A stretch of 64,000 nt of DNA from contig JAHYIT010000006.1 of assembly GCA_019429205.1 (NCBI GenBank), positions 1 through 64,000 on the forward strand, given 5' to 3'. Below, one piece after another: positions 26,088-35,465 of this stretch. Both the position numbers and the translations under genes were made by a program. Position 1 is the first letter of the stretch, and every line of letters begins with the position of its first letter. Origin of the DNA: Mariniphaga sp. GTDB lineage: Bacteria; Bacteroidota; Bacteroidia; Bacteroidales; Prolixibacteraceae. The notes beneath the pieces are model-generated. The model searched no databases and had not been told where the DNA came from. It saw nothing but the letters and a program-made list of their open reading frames with translations.

Positions 26088-26119
26088 AACCTTCAAGGTA
26101 TCCAAAAACCTTGAAGGTT
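26088..26119 (-). terminator. Terminator of transketolase
   Basis: Perfect 11-bp stem (AACCTTGAAGG / CCTTCAAGGTT as read on the - strand), ten-base loop, followed on the - strand by a seven-T tract. It lies 62 bp after the transketolase stop. Confidence 0.85.
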
Positions 26120-26180
26120 CAATTTGCTGATTACTAAAAACTTTTCCTTAGTTCTGTCCTTGGGAAAATACTTTAAAGAG

Positions 26181-28211
26181 TTATTTCAGCATTTTCATCA
26201 CTTGAGAATAAACATTTTCTCCGTTGAATCCCAGTTTTTCGTCGAGCACTTTGTAGGGTGCAGAAAATCCGAACGTTTCCAGTCCGAATGTTTTTCCGTT
26301 TTCGCCTACCAAACCGGCTAAAGTAACTGGCAAACCGGCAGTGAGACCGAATCGTGGAACACCGGTTGGAAGCACGCTTTCCTGGTATTCTGCAGACTGG
26401 TTGCGGAACAATCCTTCCGAAGGAGCAGAAACCACCTGAACTTTCAGTCCGTCGCGTTCGGAAAGCAGTTTGGCGCCTTCCACCAAAGTGGCAACTTCTG
26501 AGCCGCTGGCTACCAGCACCACATCGGGTTTTTCAACTGGCTTAAGCACAATGTAAGCGCCTTTTTCGGTTTGTAAAGCTGATTCATAAGCATTGCCGTC
26601 AACGGGCAGGTTTTGGATATTCTGGCGCGACAATATAAGTGCAGTTGGCGTATCTGTATTCTCGATAGCCATTTTCCAGGCTACAGTAGTTTCATTAGCA
26701 TCGGCCGGACGCAACACCAGTACACTGTTTTTATGGCTATGGTTTTTCAGTTTTTCCATAAGGCGGATTTGTGCCTCCTGTTCCACCGGCTGGTGGGTTG
26801 GGCCGTCTTCGCCTACACGGAATGCGTCGTGAGTCCATACATATTTTACCGGAAGTTCCATTAACGCGGCCAGTCGAACGGCTGGTTTCATGTAGTCGGA
26901 AAACACGAAGAAAGTTCCGCAAACCGGGATTACCCCGCCGTGCAGCGCCATTCCGTTGGCCATGCAGGCCATGGTGAGTTCACTAACACCAACCTGAAGG
27001 AACGAACCGCTGAAATCGCCTTTCACAAAAGCAGTGGTTTTTTTCAGGAATCCGTCGGTTTTATCTGAGTTGGAAAGGTCAGCCGAAGCTACAATCAGAT
27101 TTTCCACTTTGCCGGCCATGGCTTCAAGTACCGTCCCTGCAGCACCACGTGTTGCCACATTGGCTTTTTGCTCTATTGAAGCAAAATCAAATTCAGGTGC
27201 ATTTCCAGAAAAGAATTGTTTCCATTTTTTTGCAAACTCCGGATATTCAGTTTCCCATTTGGCCTGTGCTTCTTTCTTGGCTTTGGCAGCTTTTATAAGT
27301 TCTTCTTTTCGTTTTTCGTAAACTGCTTTTACCTCATCGAAAATCATAAACGGATTTTCCGGGTCGCCCCCCAGGTTTGTAACAGATTTGGCGAAAGAAG
27401 CACCGGCTTCACCCAATGGCATTCCATGGGTTGAAGTCTGGCTTTCAAAGCTTTCACCCGATTCAGTAACAGCACCTTTGCCCATAATGGTTTTTCCAAT
27501 GATGAGGGTGGGTTTTTCTGTTTCGGTATGGGCATTTTTTAACGCCCCTCTAATCTGATCCGGATCATTTCCCTGAATGCTAATAACATTCCAGCCCCAG
27601 GCCTCATATTTTTTTGCTGTATCTTCAGCGGTTACCGCATCGGTTTTTGTTGAAAGCTGAATATCGTTTGAATCGTAAAACATAATCAGGTTTGCAAGAC
27701 CGAGGTAGCCGGCAATGCGGCCGGCACCCTGCGAAACTTCTTCCTGAATACCGCCATCAGAAATGAAAGTGTAGATTTTATGTGCAACCCAGTTGCCAAA
27801 ACGGGCTGCCAGAAATTTGGCTGCAATGGCAGCGCCAACAGCCATGCTGTGGCCTTGTCCGAGCGGTCCGGAGGTATTTTCCACACCCCGTTCAACATCC
27901 AGTTCGGGGTGCCCCGGAGTTACGCTGCTCCACTGTCGGAAGTTTTTTAAATCTTCCATGCTGTAAAAACCGGCTAAAGCCAGCACCGAATAAAGCATGG
28001 GCGACATGTGCCCCGGATCAAGGAAAAAACGGTCGCGGTTTGCCCAGGTCATGTCCGACGGGTCGTAGTTTAAAAATTCAGAATAAAGGATGTGGATAAA
28101 ATCTGCTCCACCCATGGCTCCGCCAGGGTGTCCCGATTTCGCTTTTTCTACCATGGCTGCCGAGAGAATTCGGATATTGTCAGCTGCTTTGTTTTCAATT
28201 CGTTTACTCAT
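26181..28211 (-). CDS. tkt: Transketolase
   Basis: Thiamine-diphosphate transketolase of the non-oxidative pentose phosphate pathway, moving two-carbon units between ketose and aldose phosphates. The 676-residue length is normal. Visible family segments: KSGHPGGAMGGADF (about 25-38), TPGHPEL, GPLGQGHSMAVGAAIA, FISDGGIQEEVSQGAGRIAG (ThDP/Mg site; the usual GDG is SDGG here), STHGMPLG, then the Pyr domain with VGEDGPTHQPVEQ and RPADANET. Cytoplasmic; its own terminator follows at 26088. SerA is transcribed just upstream but ends in a terminator, so the two are separate units. Confidence 0.95.
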   Translation of the reverse strand: MSKRIENKAADNIRILSAAMVEKAKSGHPGGAMGGADFIHILYSEFLNYDPSDMTWANRDRFFLDPGHMSPMLYSVLALAGFYSMEDLKNFRQWSSVTPGHPELDVERGVENTSGPLGQGHSMAVGAAIAAKFLAARFGNWVAHKIYTFISDGGIQEEVSQGAGRIAGYLGLANLIMFYDSNDIQLSTKTDAVTAEDTAKKYEAWGWNVISIQGNDPDQIRGALKNAHTETEKPTLIIGKTIMGKGAVTESGESFESQTSTHGMPLGEAGASFAKSVTNLGGDPENPFMIFDEVKAVYEKRKEELIKAAKAKKEAQAKWETEYPEFAKKWKQFFSGNAPEFDFASIEQKANVATRGAAGTVLEAMAGKVENLIVASADLSNSDKTDGFLKKTTAFVKGDFSGSFLQVGVSELTMACMANGMALHGGVIPVCGTFFVFSDYMKPAVRLAALMELPVKYVWTHDAFRVGEDGPTHQPVEQEAQIRLMEKLKNHSHKNSVLVLRPADANETTVAWKMAIENTDTPTALILSRQNIQNLPVDGNAYESALQTEKGAYIVLKPVEKPDVVLVASGSEVATLVEGAKLLSERDGLKVQVVSAPSEGLFRNQSAEYQESVLPTGVPRFGLTAGLPVTLAGLVGENGKTFGLETFGFSAPYKVLDEKLGFNGENVYSQVMKMLK

Positions 28212-28270
28212 TATTATTATTTTTGAATTAATATTTTACCTGATTTTCAGTTGAGGCTAAAAATAGCGAA

Positions 28271-28299
28271 AAAATAGGAACCCGCTGAATTCCTATTTT
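28271..28299 (-). terminator. Terminator of serA
   Basis: Perfect ten-base stem (AAAATAGGAA / TTCCTATTTT) with a nine-base loop; on the - strand the second arm runs into TTTTTTCG. It lies 14 bp after the serA stop. Confidence 0.8.
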
Positions 28300-28313
28300 A
28301 TAGCCAATATTTT

Positions 28314-29486
28314 TTATGCCTGGATAATGCGGACCATAATAACACCTTTGATGGCTTCCAGCTTTGTTTTAATTTCCGGATTAATGGATGCACGAGCAAC
28401 ATCAATGATATTGTATGCGATATTTTCGTGTTTTTTGTTCAGCATGTTGTCGATGTTCAGTCCTTCAGAGGCTAACACGTTTGAAATCTGGCTCACCATG
28501 TTGGGAATGTTCTGGTTGGCAATCAAAATTCTTGCCCCGCCGTTACGATCCATTTGTGCTTCCGGGAAGTTTACCGAATTTTTAATGTTCCCGTCTGCCA
28601 GAAAATCTTTGAGCTGGCTAACTGCCATAATCGCACAATTGGTTTCCGATTCTTTGGTGGATGCCCCAAGATGAGGAATGGCAATTACGTTTTTCATCGT
28701 CAGGGTTCTTTCGTTGGGAAAATCAGTTACATAGCGTGCTACTTTTCCTGATTCAATGGCTTCTCCCAGTGCATCGAGATCTACCAGGCCGCCACGTGCA
28801 AAGTTCAGAATGCGGACATCGTTTTTCATCATCCCGAATTTTTCCTTGTTGATGTAATTTTTGGTTTCAGGAGTCAGCGGAATATTTAATGTTATATAGT
28901 CAGCCTGGCTCAGCAATGCTTGAATTCCTTTAACAAACTTTACCTGGTTGCTAAGTTTTAGAGCCTGCTTAACCGACATGTAAGGGTCGTACCCGATTAC
29001 TTTCATACCCATTGAATGAGCCGCGTTTGCCACCAAAACACCAATGGCGCCCAGTCCTACAACGGCCAGTGTTTTTCCCTGGATTTCCTGTCCGGCAAAA
29101 TTCTTTTTACCCTGTTCAATAAGTGCCGGTACTTCTTGTCCTTTTCCTGCCAGTGTTTTTGTCCAGAGCACTCCTTCGGTTATGTCGCGTGATGCCAGCA
29201 ACAGTCCAGCAATCACAAGTTCTTTTACACCATTGGCATTGGCGCCTGGTGTATTAAAAACCACTATGCCTTTTTCGGTACATTTATCAATTGGGATATT
29301 GTTAACTCCTGCACCTGCACGGGCTATGGCTTTTAATGATGTGGAAAATTCCATTTCGTGCATATTAAAACTACGCAAAACAATGGCATCAGGATGAGGT
29401 ATTTCACTTGCAATTTCATAATTGTCTAACGGAAAAAGGCTCAACCCTTCGGTATCAATTTTATTTAACGTTTGAATTTTAAACAT
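28314..29486 (-). CDS. serA: D-3-phosphoglycerate dehydrogenase with ACT domain
   Basis: Oxidises 3-phosphoglycerate to 3-phosphohydroxypyruvate, the first step of serine synthesis. The 390-residue protein shows an N-terminal substrate-binding half (RSFNMHEMEF, ARAGAGVNNIPID), the NAD-binding Rossmann motif VVGLGAIGVLVANAA near 140-155, the active-site segment LNFARGGLVDLDAL with its Arg, the catalytic His in IPHLGASTKESE, and a C-terminal ACT regulatory domain (about 318-390: NMVSQISNVLASEGLNIDNM). It lacks the extra domain of the longest SerA forms. No serC is adjacent. Cytoplasmic. Confidence 0.93.
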   Translation of the reverse strand: MFKIQTLNKIDTEGLSLFPLDNYEIASEIPHPDAIVLRSFNMHEMEFSTSLKAIARAGAGVNNIPIDKCTEKGIVVFNTPGANANGVKELVIAGLLLASRDITEGVLWTKTLAGKGQEVPALIEQGKKNFAGQEIQGKTLAVVGLGAIGVLVANAAHSMGMKVIGYDPYMSVKQALKLSNQVKFVKGIQALLSQADYITLNIPLTPETKNYINKEKFGMMKNDVRILNFARGGLVDLDALGEAIESGKVARYVTDFPNERTLTMKNVIAIPHLGASTKESETNCAIMAVSQLKDFLADGNIKNSVNFPEAQMDRNGGARILIANQNIPNMVSQISNVLASEGLNIDNMLNKKHENIAYNIIDVARASINPEIKTKLEAIKGVIMVRIIQA

Positions 29487-29608
29487 ATGATTTTAATTTT
29501 AGTTTGTTAACTGACAGTGCAATAGTGACAAATATCAGGATTTTATCTGAAGAAGGCGGACTGATTCCGGCTTAACTTTTCAATATGAAATTAACATTAA
29601 GCCGATTA

Positions 29609-30445
29609 TTATTTCAACTGAACTTTGGCAAAAACCGGCAGGTGATCCGATGGAAACCGGTGGTCTTTAAAATCAGTTAATGCGGCATATTTTAGCACAT
29701 CAATTCCTCCGTGTACAAATATATAATCGATACGGCGGCTTGTTAAGTCAGCATCAATTTTAAATCCGTTGTAAGTTCCAACCGGACCGTAGGGTGGTTC
29801 TTCGGTTACCTCGAAACTGTCTCGCATGTATTTTTTTAGCAGAACAATGGGTTCGGTGTCGGGAGTGAGGTTAAAATCGCCTGTCAGGATTACCGGCAGG
29901 TTTTTGTTGCGGGTCATTTCCCTGATTTTTTTCTCGATGAGCAATGCCGAATTTTTCCGTGCTTCAGTTCCCCTGTGATCGAAATGGGTATTAAATACCA
30001 AAAACTGTTTTCCGGTAACTTTCGATTGAAAAAGGCCCCAGGTAACAATCCGGTTTAGCGCTGCATCCCAGCCCTTGCTCGGAACATCCGGAGTTTCTGA
30101 AAGCCAGAAAGTACCGTGGTCGTAAAGAATAAATTTCGATTTATTATAGAAAATGGGGGAGAATTCACCGGCTTTTTCACCATCGTCACGGCCAACGCCA
30201 AACCATTCAAACCCGGTAAGTCCATTTTCAATATCCAGGATTTGATCATACAACGCTTCCTGAAGGCCAAAAATATCGGCTTCATGAAAACGCAGCAGGC
30301 CATTCACCATTTCAATGCGATTGGGCCAGGCATTTTCACCGTCGGAAGTTGTGTTCATTCTAATATTATAAGAAACGATATTCATTTGCTGCGAAAATAG
30401 GGTAGAAGGGATTAAGAACAAAAGGATACTTAATAATTTTTTCAT
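29609..30445 (-). CDS. Exported endonuclease/exonuclease/phosphatase-family protein
   Basis: The 278-residue protein has a signal peptide (1-18, ending LFSQ) and an EEP (DNase I-like) fold. Seen in order: MNIVSYNIRMNT (metal Asn), DIFGLQEAL (metal Glu), FNTHFDHRGTEAR, LTGDFNLTPDTEP (Asp/Asn pair) and SDHLPVFAKVQ (catalytic His) at the C terminus. Secreted members of this family include nucleases and phosphodiesterases acting on lipid or sugar phosphates; the target here cannot be told. Monocistronic between serA and the esterase gene. Confidence 0.88.
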   Translation of the reverse strand: MKKLLSILLFLIPSTLFSQQMNIVSYNIRMNTTSDGENAWPNRIEMVNGLLRFHEADIFGLQEALYDQILDIENGLTGFEWFGVGRDDGEKAGEFSPIFYNKSKFILYDHGTFWLSETPDVPSKGWDAALNRIVTWGLFQSKVTGKQFLVFNTHFDHRGTEARKNSALLIEKKIREMTRNKNLPVILTGDFNLTPDTEPIVLLKKYMRDSFEVTEEPPYGPVGTYNGFKIDADLTSRRIDYIFVHGGIDVLKYAALTDFKDHRFPSDHLPVFAKVQLK

Positions 30446-30534
30446 TCGTTTATATTTGAAATTTTTAATGGTAACTCATGGAACTCACATGGAGAGTTAT
30501 TAAACTCCATTAAAATTTTTACATGCTCGTTTCA

Positions 30535-31488
30535 TCACTCACAAAAATTAAATGGTTCGTATTTTGGATTTCGGCTTCCACTTTCTATGATGGTATGCCT
30601 GAACTCTTTTTTCTGATTCAGCACAAAATTATAACAAAAATCTACAATTTCATTGAAATATTCGGTCATCGGTTTTCCTGCCATTTCATGCCCCCCACCG
30701 CAGGTTGTGTGCAACCAGTTGGGCACATTCTGTTTTTCTAGCTTATTGGCAATAGTATGCGAACCATGTAAAACAATATACCCGGGTTTATCTTTTTCGC
30801 AATAATGGTGTGGTGCGGTTGCATACGGGACCAAATTATCGTCAGTGCCATGAAAAAAGAGTGAAGGTACAGCCGATTCTTCGTAAATAATGGATGTGTC
30901 GGGAATGGCGCCTGCCATGCCAATTACGCCGGCATAGGCAACAGGGCCCGAAGGCAAATCATAACAAACCGGCGGCGAATAGGCCGTAATAAGAACTGCC
31001 TCAGCTCCTGCACTGCTTCCGGCAAGAATGATATTTTGCGGATCAATTCCCAGGTATTCATAATTTTGAATGAGGTAAAACGTTGCATCCTGAATATCTG
31101 CCACGGCTGCATCAAAGGTTACCAGCTTTTCCTGAACCGGGCAATCGCATCCAAATCCTCCCGGCTGGTCCTTGCGTGTTAACCGGTACGAAATGGAAAC
31201 CACTACATAACCATATTCTGCCAGATTGGTGCAAAATTGAATAATGTCATTACTGTTTCTAATGCCTCCCTGAAATCCACCGCCGTGCACATAAACAATC
31301 ACCGGCCTGTCTGTGTCCGGATCATTTTGTGGCAGGTAAATGTCCATTTCCAGGTTTTGCCCGTCTTTTGTGGCATAAGTATGTGTTTCAGTTGTAATTT
31401 CGCTGGTATAAGAATTTAGATATTTTTCCTGGCTGTATAGCGAAAAAACCACGGCTACCATTGAAAAGATTAAAGCGATTTGTTTCAT
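30535..31488 (-). CDS. Exported alpha/beta-hydrolase, carboxylesterase-like
   Basis: The 317-residue protein has a signal peptide (1-20). Oxyanion-hole motif HGGGFQGG near 70-77, nucleophile elbow AGSSAGAEA near 157-165, Asp in FHGTDDNLVPYAT and a likely catalytic His in CGGGHEMAG. This is the hormone-sensitive-lipase/carboxylesterase arrangement, probably acting on esters such as acetyl or feruloyl groups in the periplasm. It contains the polysaccharide-esterase-like segment YLPQNDPDTDRPVIVYVHGG. Downstream of the hydABC terminator and independent of it. Confidence 0.85.
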   Translation of the reverse strand: MKQIALIFSMVAVVFSLYSQEKYLNSYTSEITTETHTYATKDGQNLEMDIYLPQNDPDTDRPVIVYVHGGGFQGGIRNSNDIIQFCTNLAEYGYVVVSISYRLTRKDQPGGFGCDCPVQEKLVTFDAAVADIQDATFYLIQNYEYLGIDPQNIILAGSSAGAEAVLITAYSPPVCYDLPSGPVAYAGVIGMAGAIPDTSIIYEESAVPSLFFHGTDDNLVPYATAPHHYCEKDKPGYIVLHGSHTIANKLEKQNVPNWLHTTCGGGHEMAGKPMTEYFNEIVDFCYNFVLNQKKEFRHTIIESGSRNPKYEPFNFCE

Positions 31489-31549
31489 TTCAATAAAATT
31501 TTGTCGAAGATAAGAATAATGTGATTTTAGGAAAAGGAAATAAAAAAAA

Positions 31550-31572
31550 GGGATTCGGAATTTCCGAATCCC
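31550..31572 (-). terminator. Terminator of the hydABC operon
   Basis: A 23-bp near-perfect palindrome with arms GGGATTCGGAA and TTCCGAATCCC. On the - strand it is followed directly by eight T residues. It lies 58 bp beyond the hydA stop codon. Confidence 0.85.
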
Positions 31573-31629
31573 CGTTGGTTTAATACGCTGTTAAACCAGA
31601 TGTTAATTATTCAACTGTGAAATAAACAT

Positions 31630-33420
31630 TTAAAAGCGCTCGCGTTTGGTGTATTTTGTATGCAGCAAATGATGCGATATCTCACCAAGCGGTTCCTTTA
31701 GAAAATCTTTATAAAGTTTTTGAACTTCCGGGTTCTCATGCGATTTTCGGATAGGCAGGTCGGCGTCTTCGGCATAAATGGCTTCGGCACGTTTTTGCCT
31801 GATTTCCGGATTGGTGGGAATTGGTTGACCGCCACCGCCGAGGCATCCGCCCGGGCAGGCCATAATTTCTACAAAATGGAAATCGGCTTCACCTGCTTTT
31901 ATCGCATCCATTATCTTTTTAGCATTAACCAATCCGTGTGCAACGGCACATTTAAGTTCCACACCATCGAGAAAAGCCCATTCTTCCAATGGATTTTCAA
32001 TTTTTATGGACGCTTTTCTTACGCCTTCCATACCACGAACCGGAGCAATGTTCAGGTTTTCGAAAGGTACATCGCGACCGGTAACCAGTTCGTAAGCTGT
32101 ACGAAGTGCTGCTTCCATTACTCCGCCTGTTGCACCAAAGATTACACCGGCACCGGTTGAATCGCCCATCAGCCTGTCAAATTTTGCAGGAGCAAGTTTA
32201 TCGAAATCCAGACCGGCCTGTTTTACCATTATGGCCAGCTCGCGCGTTGTTAGCACGTAGTCAACATCGCGGTACCCGCTGTCGTGCATCTCGGGCCGGT
32301 GTGCTTCGTACTTTTTCGCTGTGCATGGCATTATGGAAACCGAAACGATGTCTTCAGGTTCAATGTTTCGTGCTTTGGCATAATAGGTTTTTGCCAGTGC
32401 TCCAAACATTTGTTGCGGCGATTTACAGGTTGAAAGGTTGTCAAGATTATCGGGATACAAATGTTCAATATATTTAATCCATCCTGGCGAACAGGAGGTT
32501 ATCATTGGAATTCTGATGCTTTTGTCTTTTTCAACGAGTGCTTTTTTAAGCCTTGTGAGCAGTTCCGTGCCTTCTTCAACAATGGTTAGGTCGGCAGTAA
32601 AATCGGTATCGAGTACTGAATCGAATCCCAACCTGCGCAAAGCGGCAACCATTTTTCCTGTTACTCTTTCGCCGGGTTTCATACCCATTTCTTCGCCTAA
32701 ACCAACTCGCACAGCAGGGGCAGTTTGTACCACCACATGTTTGGTCGGGTCAGAAATGGCACCCCAAACTTCTTCTATATAATTTCTTTCAACCAGGGCG
32801 CCTGTTGGGCAGTGGTTTACGCATTGCCCGCAATTGGTACAAACCACATCGTTCATTGCTTTTTCAAAGAAAGTGGATATTCTCATGTGGTCGCCTTTGT
32901 AGGCCACGGTAAGTGCGTTTACCCCCTGCAGTTCGGCACAGGTTCTTACACACCGCTGGCACTTGATGCATTTGCTGTCGTCTTTCATTATTGATGGCGA
33001 ATACATATCGATGGTGTAATTTTTTAGCGGAGCCAGTTCGATAAAATCCTGGGTCATTATTTTATATTCCGAAGAAAGCTCCTGCAATTCGCAGTTTCCG
33101 TTTCTGTAACATTTGGTACAGTCAGCATTGTGTTCTGCCAGAATAAGTTCTATGATATGTTTTCTGGAATTTCTTACTTTCAGGCTGTTGGTAAGAATTT
33201 CCATTCCGTCTTCGCATGGAGTGGCACAAGCCGCCGAAAGTCTTTTCTGCCCAACTACCTCAACTACACAAACACGACAATTTCCTGCAACGCACAAGTC
33301 TTTGTGGTAACACAGCGTTGGAATCTTTATGCCTTGTTCTTCGGCAGCTTCAAGAATGGTTTTTCCTTTTTTTAATTCAACCGGAAAACCGTTGATGGTA
33401 ATATTTACTTTTTTATCCAT
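31630..33420 (-). CDS. hydA: [FeFe]-hydrogenase catalytic subunit HydA (trimeric type)
   Basis: Catalyses H2 oxidation or proton reduction at the H-cluster; in the HydABC trimer, electrons pass to or from NAD(H) and probably ferredoxin. The 596 residues show the expected cofactor chain: [2Fe-2S] Cys37, 48, 51, 65; His97/Cys101/104/110 [4Fe-4S]; two [4Fe-4S] clusters at Cys151/154/157/161 and Cys194/197/200/204. H-cluster loops: L1 TSCSPGW (308-314), L2 MPCTAKKYE (364-372), L3 EIMACPGGCLGGGGQP (518-533). C-terminal small-subunit-like helices follow. Third gene of the operon, 17 bp after hydB. No maturation genes (hydE, F, G) are in the window. Confidence 0.93.
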   Translation of the reverse strand: MDKKVNITINGFPVELKKGKTILEAAEEQGIKIPTLCYHKDLCVAGNCRVCVVEVVGQKRLSAACATPCEDGMEILTNSLKVRNSRKHIIELILAEHNADCTKCYRNGNCELQELSSEYKIMTQDFIELAPLKNYTIDMYSPSIMKDDSKCIKCQRCVRTCAELQGVNALTVAYKGDHMRISTFFEKAMNDVVCTNCGQCVNHCPTGALVERNYIEEVWGAISDPTKHVVVQTAPAVRVGLGEEMGMKPGERVTGKMVAALRRLGFDSVLDTDFTADLTIVEEGTELLTRLKKALVEKDKSIRIPMITSCSPGWIKYIEHLYPDNLDNLSTCKSPQQMFGALAKTYYAKARNIEPEDIVSVSIMPCTAKKYEAHRPEMHDSGYRDVDYVLTTRELAIMVKQAGLDFDKLAPAKFDRLMGDSTGAGVIFGATGGVMEAALRTAYELVTGRDVPFENLNIAPVRGMEGVRKASIKIENPLEEWAFLDGVELKCAVAHGLVNAKKIMDAIKAGEADFHFVEIMACPGGCLGGGGQPIPTNPEIRQKRAEAIYAEDADLPIRKSHENPEVQKLYKDFLKEPLGEISHHLLHTKYTKRERF

Positions 33421-33437
33421 TTGCTCTTTTTTTGATA

Positions 33438-34622
33438 TTAATAAATCATCTCTTCACGGAAGTTTTCCACGATGGAGGAGAATGAGTTTGCTACTGATTG
33501 TCCCAATCCGCATTTGGCAGTAAGCTGCATGGTTTCGGTCAGCTTTAAAAGTTTGTCGAGGTACGACGCTGGTTTTTCTCCCCGTTTAACTGCCTTAATT
33601 CCCAGCAACAGTTGCTGACAACCTACTCTGCATGGCGTGCACTGGCCGCATGATTCTTCCCTGAAAAATTCGAGGTAATTATCGAGCACATTGAACATAG
33701 AACGTGAACTGTTAAAAAGCATCATTGAACCTCCGGTAGGAAGTGAAATACCGACGAGTTTTCCTTCGTAACCAATGGCGGTGTCTTTAAATTTTTTCCG
33801 GGGAACCAAAAATCCGGATGCGCCGCCAACCTGTACGGCCTTGGTGTCGCCATCGCCAAATTCATAAACAAAATCCTGGAGGCTCATACCGAGTTCCAGT
33901 TCGTAAATGCCTGGTTTTGGTGTATCACCTGAAACCGAGAATAATTTGGTTCCGCGTGAATACTGCACGCCCAGATCGTAGAATTTTTTGGCGCCGTATT
34001 TAAAAATGGTCCAGGTATGAACAAGCGTTTCCACGTTGTTTATAACGGTGGGTTTTTTGCGGTACCCAGCCTGGGTTGGGAATGGAGGCTTGTTACGGGG
34101 TTCGCCGCGCCTGCCTTCCATCGATTCCATCAGGGCGGTTTCTTCGCCACAAATGTAGGCGCCGCTTCCCATAAATATTTTTATTTTGAAATCGAGGTTA
34201 ATCTCCTGGCAGTAGTACTGGAATTCGTCAATAGTCTTGTTGAGTTCTTCTTCAAGGAATTTGTATTCGCCCCTCAGGTAAATAAAACCTTCTTTTGCTC
34301 CGGTAACATATCCGCAAACAGCCATTGCTGTGAGTACTTTGTAAGGAACTTTTGTAAGGATTTCGCGATCTTTAAATGTCCCGGGTTCTCCTTCGTCGGC
34401 GTTGCAAATTACATATTTTTCCTTTGATTTTGATTCCGCGGTCAGCTTCCATTTTAATCCTGTAGGGAAGCCTGCGCCACCACGTCCTTTCAGTTCAGAA
34501 CTGATTAGTTCGTTTATAATTTCGTCTGGTTTCTTTTTTATGGTATTTGAGAGAACTTTCTCCCAGTCGTTTTCATTTCTGAAAATGAAATCTACCCTTT
34601 TAAGCTGATATGAGTATGCCAT
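33438..34622 (-). CDS. hydB: HydB / NuoF-like FMN- and NAD-binding subunit, compact form
   Basis: Diaphorase subunit linking NADH to the hydrogenase. The 394 residues show the NuoF core: ELKGRGGAGFPTGLKW (44-58) and NADEGEPGTFKDREI (74-88) for FMN/NADH, MGSGAYICGEETALMES, an SLBB segment around 240-300, and a [4Fe-4S] site at Cys325/328/331/371 (ESCGQCTPC). Compared with the Thermotoga-type HydB it lacks both the N-terminal thioredoxin-like [2Fe-2S] domain and the C-terminal two-cluster ferredoxin domain. It lies 12 bp after hydC and 17 bp before hydA, in one operon. Confidence 0.9.
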   Translation of the reverse strand: MAYSYQLKRVDFIFRNENDWEKVLSNTIKKKPDEIINELISSELKGRGGAGFPTGLKWKLTAESKSKEKYVICNADEGEPGTFKDREILTKVPYKVLTAMAVCGYVTGAKEGFIYLRGEYKFLEEELNKTIDEFQYYCQEINLDFKIKIFMGSGAYICGEETALMESMEGRRGEPRNKPPFPTQAGYRKKPTVINNVETLVHTWTIFKYGAKKFYDLGVQYSRGTKLFSVSGDTPKPGIYELELGMSLQDFVYEFGDGDTKAVQVGGASGFLVPRKKFKDTAIGYEGKLVGISLPTGGSMMLFNSSRSMFNVLDNYLEFFREESCGQCTPCRVGCQQLLLGIKAVKRGEKPASYLDKLLKLTETMQLTAKCGLGQSVANSFSSIVENFREEMIY

Positions 34623-34634
34623 TGCTACCTGTTT

Positions 34635-35111
34635 TTAAATGTTTTCTTTCATGTAATTCGTAAGAATTTCCCGTACTTTTTCCGGTGTTACTTCGGTATA
34701 AACATCATCGTTTATAAGCATTGCCGGAGCTTTGTGGCACCATCCCAGGCAGTTGGTTTCAAGCAGAGTGAACCTTTTGTCGGGAGTAGTTTCACCGGTT
34801 TTAATTTTCAGCATGTCCTGAATGGCAAATAACAATTGGTTTTTACCTTTCATGGCGCAGGTAATTGTTTTACAAATACGGATAATGTATTTACCCGCGG
34901 GTTTCGTTTCCAGGAACGAATAGAATGTGGCCGTTCCAAATACTTCGGCTGCCGGGATGTCCATTTCCCGTGCAATTTCGATCATCGAGTACTCAGAAAG
35001 GAACTTCTCTTTTTGGACAACTCCCTGCATTACCGGCAACAGGTTTTCACGATGCCTGCCATGCAGATCGGCGAGGTCTTTGATTAAAGATTTTATGGGA
35101 TTCATAGGCAA
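34635..35111 (-). CDS. hydC: HydC / NuoE-like [2Fe-2S] subunit
   Basis: The 158-residue thioredoxin-like ferredoxin subunit passes electrons between the flavin subunit and the hydrogenase. The [2Fe-2S] ligands follow the NuoE spacing: Cys80 and Cys85 (RICKTITC), Cys121 and Cys125 (ETNCLGWC). The N-terminal helical bundle contains YSMIEIAREMDIPAAEVFGTATFYSFL, standard for the family. First gene of hydCBA order. A 354-bp upstream region separates it from a divergent gene and contains an FNR-like site. Confidence 0.92.
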   Translation of the reverse strand: MPMNPIKSLIKDLADLHGRHRENLLPVMQGVVQKEKFLSEYSMIEIAREMDIPAAEVFGTATFYSFLETKPAGKYIIRICKTITCAMKGKNQLLFAIQDMLKIKTGETTPDKRFTLLETNCLGWCHKAPAMLINDDVYTEVTPEKVREILTNYMKENI

Positions 35112-35315
35112 AATTTAAGTTATAAAATCGTTTTTTTTTTTGTAAATTTATATACCTTTTCAGGTATGTTTCGTTGTAAAATTTATATCAACAAAACTGT
35201 GCATAAAAATAAGCAGATGATTGAAAAAAAACGAGGACATTGTTGTGTAACATGTCTGTTTTTCAACATGAAATTGGACATCTAACGTAGATTAATTTTA
35301 AATAAGTAGGAAATT

Positions 35316-35329
35316 ATGATTTTTATCAA
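35316..35329. promoter_or_regulatory. FNR/CRP-like box between hydC and the 35466 gene
   Basis: The sequence ATGATTTTTATCAA matches nine of ten specified positions of the FNR consensus TTGAT-N4-ATCAA. It lies about 205 bp upstream of the hydC start and 137 bp upstream of the divergent 35466 gene. The rest of the 354-bp gap is AT-rich, with a small ATACC/GGTAT hairpin near 35150-35167 and no gene. Anaerobic regulation of hydABC would be consistent, but the distance is rather long. Confidence 0.35.
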
Positions 35330-35465
35330 ATAATGAGCGGTTTATTGGTTTGATTTTTGTTTAAAAAAACTATAAAAAATAAAAAATGAAAGCAACCTTT
35401 TTAGCCATGAGGTTGTCATTATTTCAGAAGCCATTTATTTTTTAATTACAAGATTCAGAAAAGCA

